From the NCBI GenBank assembly GCA_965217685.1, contig CBDCIZ010000003.1:1922001-1986000 (forward strand): a stretch of DNA of 64,000 nt. Reading direction: 5' to 3'. The notes beneath the pieces are model-generated. The model ran no database searches and had not been told where the DNA came from. It was given only the letters and a program-made list of their open reading frames with translations. Positions 26,567 through 34,964 of this stretch are shown piece after piece; position 1 is the stretch's first letter, and the number at the start of each line of letters is the position of its first letter. The translations under genes were made by a program, and so were the position numbers. The DNA comes from Aurantimonas sp965217685. GTDB taxonomy: Bacteria > Pseudomonadota > Alphaproteobacteria > Rhizobiales > Rhizobiaceae.

Positions 26567-27217
26567 TCAGTTGACGCGGTACAGTGGCACCGGCTGACCG
26601 TCGTTGCGGTCCGGGCCACGCTCGGGTCCGCGACCACGGTCGCCACGCTCGTCGCGCCTGTCGTCACGGCGGTCCCGGCGCATGTCGCGCATATCCTCGC
26701 GGCGTTCGCGGCGGGCATCGCGTCGGTTTTCACGGCGCTCCTCGCGGACATCCCGGCGCTCCTCGCGGCGGCGCTCGCGGAAATCGCGCCGATCGGGTCC
26801 GCGGTCGTCGCGGAAGTCGGGGCGCGAATAACGGGCCCGCTCGCGGTAGAAGCCGCGGCCGCGATAATGGTTGTCCCAGTAATTGCCGACCGAGAACGAG
26901 ATGATCGGGGCGTCGATCTCGTCGACGACGCGCGGGCCGGTATAGCGGCGAACCTTGTAGTCCTCGACGAGATAGTTCGACGACATCCAGCCGCGAATGC
27001 CGGAATAGCCGACGTCGCACCAGGAGCGCGTCGACAGGCAGCCGAAGACGCGAACCCTGTCGCCGGCGCCGACGACGTCGACGGCCGGATAGGAGGTGGA
27101 CGGGCCGGCGCGTAGATTGACGTCGGTGCTGGTGAAGGCGCGCGAGGCGGCGTCGGCCCCGACGGTGAGGGCAATAACGCCGGAAACGGCGAGCGTGGCT
27201 GCGATAAGTCTCTTCAT
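26567..27217 (-). CDS. Secreted SH3-domain protein with Arg/Asp-rich tail
   Basis: 216 residues. A Sec signal ends near ADAAS at residue 24. A bacterial SH3 domain covers about 28-85 (VNLRAGPSTSYPAVDVVG, RSWCDVGYSGIRGWMSSNYL). Residues about 118-205 are almost entirely R, D and E in units such as RRDVREERR and ENRRDARRER, a highly charged low-complexity tail. Bacterial SH3 domains usually bind peptidoglycan; the tail may bind anionic polymers or be disordered. Common in Rhizobiales envelopes, but with no specific function known. Confidence 0.85.
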   Translation of the reverse strand: MKRLIAATLAVSGVIALTVGADAASRAFTSTDVNLRAGPSTSYPAVDVVGAGDRVRVFGCLSTRSWCDVGYSGIRGWMSSNYLVEDYKVRRYTGPRVVDEIDAPIISFSVGNYWDNHYRGRGFYRERARYSRPDFRDDRGPDRRDFRERRREERRDVREERRENRRDARRERREDMRDMRRDRRDDRRDERGDRGRGPERGPDRNDGQPVPLYRVN

Positions 27218-27258
27218 TGTTTCCTCCGGGGAAATCGTTTCTTCCGACGCATTAAGCC

Positions 27259-27275
27259 CCGTTCGATCCGAACGG
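27259..27275 (-). other. Stem-loop between gshB and the SH3 gene
   Basis: CCGTTCG-ATC-CGAACGG is a perfect seven-pair stem. The flanks (GCCCCGTTC ... GAACGGGC) can form a competing outer stem. It lies about 60 bp past gshB and 40 bp before the SH3 start, fitting a terminator or leader structure, but no clear T run follows. Confidence 0.35.
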
Positions 27276-27335
27276 TTCCGGAACGGGCCTGTTATCCGCC
27301 GTTCAGATTCGTTGATTCGGCAGGGTGTCGGATGG

Positions 27336-28274
27336 TCAGCGCTTCGCCTCGATCGCGTTCCAGACCAGCTCGGCGATATCGGCGCCGCCGAAGCGCTTGA
27401 CCTCGCGAATGCCGGTCGGCGAGGTGACGTTGATCTCGGTCATCAGATCGCCGATCACGTCGATGCCGACGAAGATCAGGCCGCGCTCTTTCAGCGTCGG
27501 GCCGATGCGCTCGCAGATTTCATTTTCGCGGGGCGTCAGTTCGGTGGCCGTCGCTTGTCCGCCCACATGCATGTTGGAGCGGGTATCGGTTTCGGCCGGC
27601 ACGCGGTTGATGGCGCCGGCGACCTTCCCGTCGACGAGGATGATGCGCTTGTCGCCCTTCCTCACGTCCTTCAGATAGCGCTGCACGATGAAGGGCTCGC
27701 GCGACAGCGTCTCGAACATCTCCATGAAGGAGGTGAGGTTGCGGTCCTCCCTGGTGATGTGGAAGACGCCGGCCCCGCCATTGCCGTAGAGCGGCTTGAT
27801 GACGATCTCGCCGAACTCGGCGCGAAACGCCTTCACCTCCTCAAGGTCCTTGGTGATCAGCGTCTCCGGCATCAGGTCCGGGAACTCGGCGACGAAGATC
27901 TTCTCCGGCGCGTTGCGCACCGAGGTCGGATCGTTGACGACGAGGGTCCTGGGATGCACCCGGTCGAGGATATGGGTGGCGGTGATGTACGCCATGTCGA
28001 AAGGCGGGTCCTGGCGCAACAGAATGACATCCATCGACGACAGGTCGATCTTGTGCGGCTCGCCGAGCGTGAAATGTTTGCCCTGCTCCTCGCGCAGCTC
28101 CATCGTCTCGACCCGCGCTGTAGCGACGTTGTCGCGCAGCGACAGCTTGTCGGGCGTATAATGAAACAGCTGATGGCCGCGCTTCTGCGCCTCCATGCAA
28201 AGGGCGAAAGTGGAATCGCCCTTGATGGTGATCGAGGAGACATGGTCCATCTGGACCGCGACTTTGAGCGTCAT
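27336..28274 (-). CDS. gshB: Glutathione synthase
   Basis: 312 residues, ATP-grasp. Joins glycine to gamma-glutamylcysteine. Family blocks are VAVQMDHVSSITIKGDSTFAL, LLRQDPPFDMAYITATHIL, VVNDPTSVRNAPEKIF, the ATP-grasp lysine/glycine loop VIKPLYGNGGAGVF, and the end DVIGDLMTEINVTSPTG. Start MTLKVAVQ is the normal start. In many Rhizobiales gshB adjoins yraN; here yraN is 15 kb away. Confidence 0.96.
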   Translation of the reverse strand: MTLKVAVQMDHVSSITIKGDSTFALCMEAQKRGHQLFHYTPDKLSLRDNVATARVETMELREEQGKHFTLGEPHKIDLSSMDVILLRQDPPFDMAYITATHILDRVHPRTLVVNDPTSVRNAPEKIFVAEFPDLMPETLITKDLEEVKAFRAEFGEIVIKPLYGNGGAGVFHITREDRNLTSFMEMFETLSREPFIVQRYLKDVRKGDKRIILVDGKVAGAINRVPAETDTRSNMHVGGQATATELTPRENEICERIGPTLKERGLIFVGIDVIGDLMTEINVTSPTGIREVKRFGGADIAELVWNAIEAKR

Positions 28275-28586
28275 GAGAGGCTATCCTTGCCGGCCCCTCG
28301 TCATGGCCTGACGTAAGGCGAGGGGCGCGTGTTCGTCCGGTGGGGCAGGAATTAGCGCCGGCGCTAGTCAAGTGCAATCGCGCGGGCGTGAACGGTGAGG
28401 GACGCGGGTGCCGCATACCGCTTTTGACCACGAGAAGAAGGGTCGGCGATCAGCGCGGAGCCGATTTCTGGATTGAGGACGCCCGATCCTGAGCGGCCGA
28501 CCTGAAACAGAATACTACAAAATTGTTTCAAAAAACGAGCGCTTGAACGGCGGCGACAGGTGGGTTTCGGACCTAGCTGCCGCTGG
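28275..28586. other. Intergenic region upstream of gshB
   Basis: 312 bp without a gene. It contains the gshB promoter region and the 3' flank of the GFA gene. Composition falls from GC-rich near gshB to about half AT near 28500, marking the left side of the low-GC island. The only clear structure is the inverted repeat at 28503-28530. Confidence 0.5.
28503..28530. repeat. Inverted repeat TGAAACA-n14-TGTTTCA, left flank of GFA gene
   Basis: Seven-base perfect arms at 28503-28509 and 28524-28530. A near-identical structure sits at 29075-29101 on the other side of the GFA gene. The shared arm sequence suggests related sites, either regulator half-sites or element ends. Confidence 0.5.
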
Positions 28587-28985
28587 TTATCTACCCTGGA
28601 AGCGTTTGATCCCCGTCGGGAGCTCCATCCAGTCATGCTTCGAAACTTCGAAAATGGACAATGACGGAGGCGGAAAACTCGGATCAGCAAACGTACCGAC
28701 TGCAAGAAGGTACAATTCTGGTCGACCTTCAGACTCCCAATATAGTGACGTCCCACAATACGGGCAGAAGTAGAACCGAACCTTGCGTCCAGAGTCACCG
28801 AGCCGATCGAAAACCTTACTCTCGCCTTCGATCGTAACCTGAGCCTTTGCGAAGGCTGCAACGCTCGCTGCGAGCGCACCAGTTCGCCGCTGACATGCTT
28901 CGCAGTGACATATGCCAACCATCAGCGGTTCACCCTGCGTGGTCGCGCGCAGTGAGTTGCAAGAGCATTGAGCAACCCGTCTCAT
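28587..28985 (-). CDS. GFA (glutathione-dependent formaldehyde-activating/CENP-V) family protein
   Basis: 132 residues. Zinc-binding cysteines occur as CSC near residue 8, CHCEAC near 26-31 and CPYC near 74, the GFA/CENP-V pattern. Family members are mostly of unknown function despite the name; a few catalyse S-hydroxymethylglutathione formation. The gene has lower GC than its neighbours and lies in the low-GC island between gshB and glk. A role in formaldehyde handling is only suggestive. Confidence 0.88.
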   Translation of the reverse strand: MRRVAQCSCNSLRATTQGEPLMVGICHCEACQRRTGALAASVAAFAKAQVTIEGESKVFDRLGDSGRKVRFYFCPYCGTSLYWESEGRPELYLLAVGTFADPSFPPPSLSIFEVSKHDWMELPTGIKRFQGR

Positions 28986-29074
28986 GAGCCTCCTCCGTCA
29001 GCAGCAACGATAACAGCTTGGCCCACCACCGTCCGTTATGGGTCAAAACCTGCCGATCGCCTATTCGCAGAATC

Positions 29075-29101
29075 TGAAACAGTTTTAGCAATTCGGTTTC
29101 A
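29075..29101. repeat. Inverted repeat TGAAAC-n15-GTTTCA, right flank of GFA gene
   Basis: Six-base perfect arms at 29075-29080 and 29096-29101, 90 bp upstream of the GFA start on its own strand. Matches the inverted repeat at 28503-28530 in arm sequence and spacing. Confidence 0.5.
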
Positions 29102-29221
29102 TCGGCAAAAGCGGCAAGGTTCGCAGGTCGTTTTGATCATGTAAAATCGTTCATTCTTTGGGAATATTGTTATAAGAATGAATAATAAATTCACGCCATA
29201 TAAAGAATCGAATAGGACTAA

Positions 29222-29521
29222 TTAATAATTCGTGCGTAATTGCTCTGTCAGTTGGCCCATTGATAAATATAAAAAAACTGTCAGAATCATGCTTCCTATT
29301 ACAAATGGAAATAGTGCAAAAATCATAACTATACCTATAGACTTTAGAAATATGTTAAACTTTATAGAATGCCAGAGAGGAAAATCTGACGTTAAATCGA
29401 CCAAAACAAGTAATAAAACCGATATTAACATAAATATAGTTAGAGTAATACTTAATTTTTTTGTAATAAATAGAAAATCTATGTTGTATTCTTTCTTTTT
29501 TGGAAACTGGGTTGTTCTCAC
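29222..29521 (-). CDS. Hypothetical small membrane protein in low-GC island
   Basis: 99 residues from a GTG with GGGATAAG upstream. No family recognised. Two strongly hydrophobic stretches, about residues 24-43 (SITLTIFMLISVLLLVLV) and 58-87, suggest two or three membrane helices, with a lysine-rich N-terminus. Codon use is AT-rich, unlike the flanking genes. It follows glk by 51 bp in the same direction. An opposite-strand frame of 108 codons covers the same DNA but has no membrane or family features, so this strand is preferred with modest confidence. Confidence 0.45.
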   Translation of the reverse strand: MRTTQFPKKKEYNIDFLFITKKLSITLTIFMLISVLLLVLVDLTSDFPLWHSIKFNIFLKSIGIVMIFALFPFVIGSMILTVFLYLSMGQLTEQLRTNY

Positions 29522-29572
29522 AATCTTATCCCATGAATTTATCAGCCTTGTTCCATAAAGGCCCTCATGCCT

Positions 29573-30598
29573 TCAAGCACTCCACCGCCGCCCCGCCGTC
29601 TCCAGCCCGAAGAACCGCGGTGTCCTGGCAAACGTCGCCAGGCCCGCGAGCGCGGCGAGCTGTTCGGTGACGACGTAGAGCGGGATGTCTTCCAGGAGAT
29701 CGCGGTGCGGGGCCTTGTCCTCGAAGGCCTCACGCAGCTTGTCGCGCTTGAGGATCGGGATCAGCCGCTGGAAGATGCCGCCGCCGATGAAGACACCGCC
29801 TCTCGCCATGAAAAGCAAGGCGATGTCGCCGGCGAAGCGGCCGATATAGGTCGCGAAGAGGTCGACGGCCTCTTCCGACAGGGTGTCCTTGTGGTGGACG
29901 GCGCCATCGGTGATCTGCGCCGGGGTGGTGTGGACGGCCTCCGCGCCCTCGACCTTGGCGATCGCCCGGTAGAGATTGACGAGACCGCGGCCGCACAGCA
30001 CCTGCTCGGCCGACACCCGGCCCTCGATCCTGTCGAGATGCTGCCAGATGGCGACGTCGCGGTCGGTGCGGGGCCCAAGGTCGATATGGCCGCCTTCGCC
30101 GGCGACGGGAATCCACATGTTGCGGGCGCGGATCAGGCCGGCGACGCCCAGGCCGGTGCCGGGGCCAAGAACGGCGCGGCTGGCGCCTTCGATCGGGTCG
30201 CCGCCGCCGATCCTGGTGCGCGCCGCTTCCGAGAGCGAGGAGATCGCCAGCGCCTGAGCCTCGAAATCGTTCATCAGGACGATGTCTTCAAGGCCGAGGC
30301 CGGACAGCATGTTCGGCGGGCGGACCACCCAGGGGCAGTTGGTGAGTTCGATCGCGTCGCCGTCGATCGGGCCGGCGACGGCCAGCACCGCGGTCTTCGG
30401 CTGGATCGAGGTCTTGTCGAGGACGCCGGCCTGGATGGCGTCGTCGATCGTCTCGTAGTCGCTGGTTTGGACGATCGGAAAAGCCTTCGGCTCGGCGAAG
30501 GCGTCGCGCAGGATGGAAAAACGCGCGTTGGTGCCTCCGATGTCGCCGATCAGGATCGGGAACTTCAGGGCGTCGACACTGCTGGTGTTCGCTGCCAT
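29573..30598 (-). CDS. glk: Glucokinase
   Basis: 341 residues. Phosphorylates glucose with ATP. ILIGDIGGTNARFSIL is the phosphate-1 loop, AVAGPIDGDAIELTNCPWV and LMNDFEAQALA (catalytic aspartate) follow, then GPGTGLGVAGLI and PVAGEGGHIDLGP. FIGGGIFQRLIPIL completes the Glk family pattern. Start MAANTSSVDALKF is 27 bases before the conserved domain. The small membrane protein gene lies just downstream. Confidence 0.95.
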   Translation of the reverse strand: MAANTSSVDALKFPILIGDIGGTNARFSILRDAFAEPKAFPIVQTSDYETIDDAIQAGVLDKTSIQPKTAVLAVAGPIDGDAIELTNCPWVVRPPNMLSGLGLEDIVLMNDFEAQALAISSLSEAARTRIGGGDPIEGASRAVLGPGTGLGVAGLIRARNMWIPVAGEGGHIDLGPRTDRDVAIWQHLDRIEGRVSAEQVLCGRGLVNLYRAIAKVEGAEAVHTTPAQITDGAVHHKDTLSEEAVDLFATYIGRFAGDIALLFMARGGVFIGGGIFQRLIPILKRDKLREAFEDKAPHRDLLEDIPLYVVTEQLAALAGLATFARTPRFFGLETAGRRWSA

Positions 30599-30777
30599 TT
30601 CAAGCCTGCTTCAATCGATTCGCACGCGTTCCGACTTAGGACATCCGGTGGGCGAAGGCAAAGCAATCCGATCCGTTTCCAGCGGGGCGTACGGGGAGAA
30701 ATCCTCCGCCCGCCTCGCGCATCGATCGTGATCGAGCCTTGCGAGTCTCCGGTCTTGCTCCGTGACCCTCGGCCCCG

Positions 30778-31878
30778 TCAGCGGGTCGGGCGTTCGCTGG
30801 GAATCGGCACCCTGCCGGTCGGCACGTCCGACGGGGCATAGGCAAGGCTTGGCGAGCCGACCGGTGCGGCGGTTGTCGCCGGTGCGGAAGCCATCGCGGC
30901 CAGCGCCGCGCTGCCGCTTCTTCCACCGCCAATATCCGGGGCCATCGCGACCGTTCGGCAGGCTTTCGGCAGATCGGCGAGCATCATCGGCGGTTTCGGC
31001 CGCGGCGGCTTGGCGCCGGGCTTCGGCGGCTTGGGCGGCTGCAGGGCGACGTTGAACCAGTAGTCGAGCCCGTCGCAGCCGTCGCCCGTGCCCGTCGACT
31101 TCTGGGCGGTGCAGCCTTCCGACCCCTTTTGGCAGAACAACCGCACGTGAAAATGCTCGTCATGGCCGTAGAAGGGGCGGATCTTGTTCATCCAGCGACG
31201 GTCGCCCGTAACGGTCTCGCACAGCTTCCGCTTGATACCGGGATTGACGAAGATGCGCTGCACCACCGGATCGGAGGCCGCGAGCTTCAGAAGATCGGCG
31301 TAGTGGTTGTTCCAGATCTGGTCGTCGACGCGATAGAAGGCGCCTTTCTTCAGAACCGAGCGGAAAGGATAGGTCTCGCGCTCTGCGGCCGTCAGCCGGG
31401 TCTGCGGCATCGGCCGCAGCCAGATGTCGGCGTCGAGGCCGATCTGGTGGGAGGCGTGGCCGGACGGCATCGGGCCGCCGCGTGGCTGGCTCATGTCGCC
31501 GATCAACAGACCCGGCCAGACGCCCGATGTGGCGGCTTTTTTGGCGAGGCGTTCCAGGTAGGCAACCAGGGCCGGATGGCCGAAATGCCGGTTGCGCGAC
31601 AGGCGCATGGCCTGCCAGGCGGGGCCGTCGACCGGCAAGGACGCCGCCCCTGAAAGGCAGCCCTTGGTGTAGAAGCCGAAGCTCTCCGTCGGCATGGCGG
31701 CGGCAGCCTTTTCGCCGCCGAAGATCTGCTTGGCAGTGGGCTCGGCGCCGGCCGGGAGTGGCGCGAGCGTGAGTCCCGTGCAGAGCGACAGGACAGCTGC
31801 GAGCGCGGCTCGCAAACTTGTTCGGCTCGCGCACCAGCTGCGTGACTTTATCTGAGCGTTGGTCTCACCCTGCCACAT
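30778..31878 (-). CDS. mepA: Penicillin-insensitive murein endopeptidase
   Basis: 366 residues. Cleaves D-Ala-mDAP cross-links in the periplasm. A signal peptide (RAALAAVLSLCTGLTLAPLPAGA) precedes the LAS metallopeptidase domain. FGHPALVAYLERLA, SGHASHQIGLDADIW and GHDEHFHVRLFC contain the zinc and catalytic histidines/aspartate. Conserved cysteines suggest disulfides. A Pro/Lys-rich stretch near 290-315 is a linker to a short tail. ATG 31878 was preferred over one at 31971. Confidence 0.93.
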   Translation of the reverse strand: MWQGETNAQIKSRSWCASRTSLRAALAAVLSLCTGLTLAPLPAGAEPTAKQIFGGEKAAAAMPTESFGFYTKGCLSGAASLPVDGPAWQAMRLSRNRHFGHPALVAYLERLAKKAATSGVWPGLLIGDMSQPRGGPMPSGHASHQIGLDADIWLRPMPQTRLTAAERETYPFRSVLKKGAFYRVDDQIWNNHYADLLKLAASDPVVQRIFVNPGIKRKLCETVTGDRRWMNKIRPFYGHDEHFHVRLFCQKGSEGCTAQKSTGTGDGCDGLDYWFNVALQPPKPPKPGAKPPRPKPPMMLADLPKACRTVAMAPDIGGGRSGSAALAAMASAPATTAAPVGSPSLAYAPSDVPTGRVPIPSERPTR

Positions 31879-32054
31879 CGCATCCACCTTTGGGTCGCCT
31901 TGGACCTGTCTAGGCCCGGCGGTTGTCGCGAAGCTTGCGGCGCGGCCCGTCGGACGCCGCACGTCGCACAACGGTGAGTCACGAGGAATGCCGAAGGTTG
32001 GACGATTTCGTGGCCGAAGGCTCCATTTCTCGGGATGCTTGCGGCAAAGCGACC

Positions 32055-33056
32055 CTATTGCCCGAGCGCGGCCTTGACCTCCGGCAGATCCTTCAACGGC
32101 CGCAGCGGACGCGGGCCGATTTTCGCGATGATGTGACCGGCCGCGGCGACGCCCAGTCTTGCGGACGTCTCGTGGTCGTGGCCCATCGTATAGCCGCGCA
32201 GGAAGCCGGAGGCGAAGAGATCGCCGGCGCCGGTCGAATCGACGACCGTCTCGACCTTCGTCGCGGGGACCGCGATGCGCCGGTCGCCTTCGGCGACGAT
32301 GCAGCCCTTGGAGCCGCAGGTCACGGCGGCGAAGCGTTTGACGTCCCTGGCGAGATGGTCGATCGCGGCGTCGAGGTCTTCGGTCTCGTAGAGTGCCATC
32401 GCCTCGGCATCGTTGGCGAAGACGATGTCGACCGTGCCGGATCGCATGAGGTCGAGGAATTCGTCCCGGTAGCGGTGGACGCAGAAGGAGTCCGACAGGG
32501 TCATCGCGACCTCGCGGCCGGCCTCATGGGCGATCCTGGCGGCGGAAACGATCGCCTCCTTGGCTTTCGGCGGATCCCAGAGATAGCCTTCGAAATAGGT
32601 GACCTTGGCGGCCTTCACAATGTCGGCGTCGATGTCCTGCGGCCCCAGCTCGACGCAGGCGCCGAGAAAGGTGTTCATCGAGCGCTCGCCGTCGGGTGTC
32701 ACCAGAATCATCGAGCGGGCGGTCGGCGGATGGCCCTCCAGTGGCTTCGTCGCGTAATGGACGCCCTGCGCCCGGATGTCGTGGGCGAAGATTTCGCCGA
32801 GCTGGTCGTTCGAGACCTTGCCGAAATACGCGCCGGTGCCGCCCAGACTGACGAGGCCGGCGATGGTGTTGCCGGCGCTGCCGCCGGAGGTTTCGGTGCC
32901 GGGCCCCATCTGCGCGTAGATGTGCTCGGCGCGTTCCGCATCGATCAGCGTCATGCCGGCCTTCTGGATGCCTTCGCGCTGAAGGAAGGCATCGTCGGTG
33001 GTGGCGATGATATCGACGATCGCGTTGCCGATCGTCAGGACGTCGTATTCGGCCAT
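32055..33056 (-). CDS. PfkB-family carbohydrate kinase, probable adenosine kinase
   Basis: 333 residues. GNAIVDIIA and GGSAGNTIAGLVSLGG form the PfkB N-terminal pattern. STGAGDLFASGFLRGYT is the second signature, with the catalytic Asp and anion hole. The length and the ETSGGSAGN segment match the adenosine-kinase-like subgroup widely annotated in Rhizobiales, but ribokinase-type substrates cannot be excluded. Confidence 0.88.
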   Translation of the reverse strand: MAEYDVLTIGNAIVDIIATTDDAFLQREGIQKAGMTLIDAERAEHIYAQMGPGTETSGGSAGNTIAGLVSLGGTGAYFGKVSNDQLGEIFAHDIRAQGVHYATKPLEGHPPTARSMILVTPDGERSMNTFLGACVELGPQDIDADIVKAAKVTYFEGYLWDPPKAKEAIVSAARIAHEAGREVAMTLSDSFCVHRYRDEFLDLMRSGTVDIVFANDAEAMALYETEDLDAAIDHLARDVKRFAAVTCGSKGCIVAEGDRRIAVPATKVETVVDSTGAGDLFASGFLRGYTMGHDHETSARLGVAAAGHIIAKIGPRPLRPLKDLPEVKAALGQ

Positions 33057-33306
33057 GTCAGGTCCTGTCTGTCTTTGAATTTCGGCCTTCCTATCGACTG
33101 CGCGCGTCGAAGGCTAGACGGGGCGGTGCCCGGCTTCCTCGCGCCGACCAGGACCTTGCCACCCCGTTTGCCGACCTCGGGCCGCGACGGACGCGTCACG
33201 CATGACCGGGAGGCCAGGCCGGTTTGCTTGTTCGATTCCAGCCCGCGTTGCGGCGCCACGGTCGCGCTCCTATCTCAAAGACCGATCGCCAGGGAGCTTG
33301 TCGCCG

Positions 33307-34131
33307 ATGATTTTCACCTCCGCCGCCCGTGCCTTTTCCGATATCTTCTCAGCCCTCTTCCGTTCGGTGCTGTGGAAGACGCTGGGGTTGACGGCGGTCG
33401 TCCTGATCGCCCTGTGGTTCGCGATCGGCTTCGTTGCAGAATGGTTCGCGGTGCCGTTCCTGTCGCATCTGTTTCCACAGGACGCCTCCTGGGTCGACGA
33501 GGCGGGAACGCTGGCGGGTTTCGTCGCGGGGCTGGCCCTGGCGGTTTTGCTCGCCTTCCTGATCGCGCCGATCAGCGCGCTCATCGCTTCGCTGTTTCTC
33601 GACGACGTCGCCGAAGTGGTCGAGCGCGAAACCTATCCGAACGTGCCGAAGGGCCGCGCGATGGCACTGGTCCCCGGCCTCCTCGCCTCGGTGAAATTTC
33701 TCGGTATCGTGGTCCTCGGCAATCTCGTCGCGTTCGCGCTGCTGCTCGTACCGGGGATCAACATCGCCGCCTTCTTCCTGGTGAACGGCTATCTGCTGGG
33801 GCGCGAATATTTCGAGTTTGCGGCGATGCGCTATCGCTCGGTTGAGGAGGCCAAGGCGCTGCGGGCTCGCTACAAGACGACCGTCTTCCTCGGCGGGCTC
33901 GTTGTCGCGGCCTTCCTGGCCGTGCCGCTTCTCAACCTTCTGACGCCGCTGTTTGCCGCCGCGATGATGGTGCATCTGCACCAGCGCGTGTCGAAAAAGG
34001 AGGGCGGACTTTTGACGCCGGCAGGCGGACCGGCGGAGAATCGCGTTGGCGAAGCGGCGGCTACCGAGGCTTTGCGGAGTCCTCGTCAGCCGAATTCGGC
34101 GGCGACAGACCCGGTTCGCTCTGAGCGATAG
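33307..34131 (+). CDS. EI24/CysZ-family membrane protein
   Basis: 274 residues with about four to five membrane helices (e.g. TLGLTAVVLIALWFAIGFV; GFVAGLALAVLLAFLIAPI). The LVPGINIAAFFLVNGYLLGREYFEFAAMR block is the CysZ/EI24 signature; CysZ imports sulfate. ATG 33307 has AGGGAG about eleven bases upstream. The last 71 bp overlap the end of the convergent endonuclease III gene; its C-terminal tail after residue 240 is poorly conserved. Confidence 0.85.
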   Translation: MIFTSAARAFSDIFSALFRSVLWKTLGLTAVVLIALWFAIGFVAEWFAVPFLSHLFPQDASWVDEAGTLAGFVAGLALAVLLAFLIAPISALIASLFLDDVAEVVERETYPNVPKGRAMALVPGLLASVKFLGIVVLGNLVAFALLLVPGINIAAFFLVNGYLLGREYFEFAAMRYRSVEEAKALRARYKTTVFLGGLVVAAFLAVPLLNLLTPLFAAAMMVHLHQRVSKKEGGLLTPAGGPAENRVGEAAATEALRSPRQPNSAATDPVRSER

Positions 34132-34939
34132 GCACGATCGGTGCCGGGATGGCGTTCGTCTTCTCGTCGGCCCGGCACAGATCGGCGATGATGCAGGCGG
34201 CGCAATCGGGTTTTCGTGCCTTGCAGACATAGCGGCCGTGCAGAATCAGCCAATGATGGGCATGGCGCAGATAGGCCGCCGGGATGATCATCAGAAACGC
34301 CTGTTCGACCGCGTCCGGCGTCTTGCCGGGGGCGAGCTTCAGGCGGTTGCCAAGGCGAAAGATGTGGGTGTCGACGGCCAGCGTCTCTTCGCCGAAGGCG
34401 GTGTTGAGGACGACGTTCGCCGTCTTGCGCCCGACCCCCGGCAGCGCCTCCAGCGCCTCCCGCTCGCGCGGCACCGTGCCGCCATGCTCGCAGACCAGCA
34501 TCTTGGACAGGGCGAAGACGTTCCTGGCCTTGTTGCGAAACAGGCCGATCGACTTGACGTGCTCGCGGATCGCGTCCTCGCCGAGGGCGACCATGGCCTC
34601 GGCATCGTCGGCGGCCTTGAAGAGGCCACGGGTCGCCTTGTTGACGCCGGCATCCGTCGCCTGGGCCGACAGGACGACGGCAACGAGCAGGGTGAAAGGG
34701 TTCGAATGTTCGAGCTCTGGCTTGGGCTCGGGCCGCTGTTCAAAGAAGCGCGAAAAGATCGCGGCGATCTCGTCGGCCGTGTAGGGGATTTTTGGCTGGC
34801 GCTCGACGGCTTTTTTTCGCGCGCCCGGCCTGGCTTTGGCCTTTTCGGCCGGCCCGCCGCCTTCGGATGCGCCTCGCGGCGATGCGCCGCTTACGTCCGG
34901 CTTGACCGGACCGGAGGATGGACCGATCTTCTTCGACAT
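34061..34939 (-). CDS. nth: Endonuclease III
   Basis: 292 residues. DNA glycosylase/AP lyase for oxidised pyrimidines. LPGVGRKTANVVLNTAF is the helix-hairpin-helix with the catalytic lysine, and AVDTHIFRLGNRL contains the catalytic aspartate. The C-x6-C-x2-C-x5-C cluster motif (CKARKPDCAACIIADLC) binds 4Fe-4S. The first 60 residues are a variable Gly/Ala/Lys-rich extension. ATG 34939 chosen over 34993. The 3' end overlaps the EI24/CysZ gene by 71 bp in convergent orientation. Confidence 0.95.
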   Translation of the reverse strand: MSKKIGPSSGPVKPDVSGASPRGASEGGGPAEKAKARPGARKKAVERQPKIPYTADEIAAIFSRFFEQRPEPKPELEHSNPFTLLVAVVLSAQATDAGVNKATRGLFKAADDAEAMVALGEDAIREHVKSIGLFRNKARNVFALSKMLVCEHGGTVPREREALEALPGVGRKTANVVLNTAFGEETLAVDTHIFRLGNRLKLAPGKTPDAVEQAFLMIIPAAYLRHAHHWLILHGRYVCKARKPDCAACIIADLCRADEKTNAIPAPIVPIAQSEPGLSPPNSADEDSAKPR

Positions 34940-34964
34940 GACCGTCCTATAGCGAGCCGAGGCC

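Larger units (their letters stand above)
29020..29560. other. Low-GC island between the GFA gene and glk
   Basis: About 540 bp of clearly AT-rich DNA (roughly 30-35% GC by eye around 29140-29540) in a chromosome near 64%. It contains one plausible short membrane-protein gene (29222-29521, minus strand), the inverted repeat at 29075-29101, and otherwise no recognisable gene. The right edge, just before the glk stop at 29573, is sharp. No integrase, transposase or terminal direct repeat was found. Confidence 0.7.

Noticed and set aside
29232..29558. 108-codon plus-strand frame in the low-GC island
   Set aside because: Same DNA as the 99-residue membrane protein; lacks coherent hydrophobic segments or family match. 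Kept as the less likely alternative.
33202..33306. Possible tRNA T-arm (GTTCGATTCC near 33229)
   Set aside because: No matching acceptor, D or anticodon stems in the flanking 80 bases.
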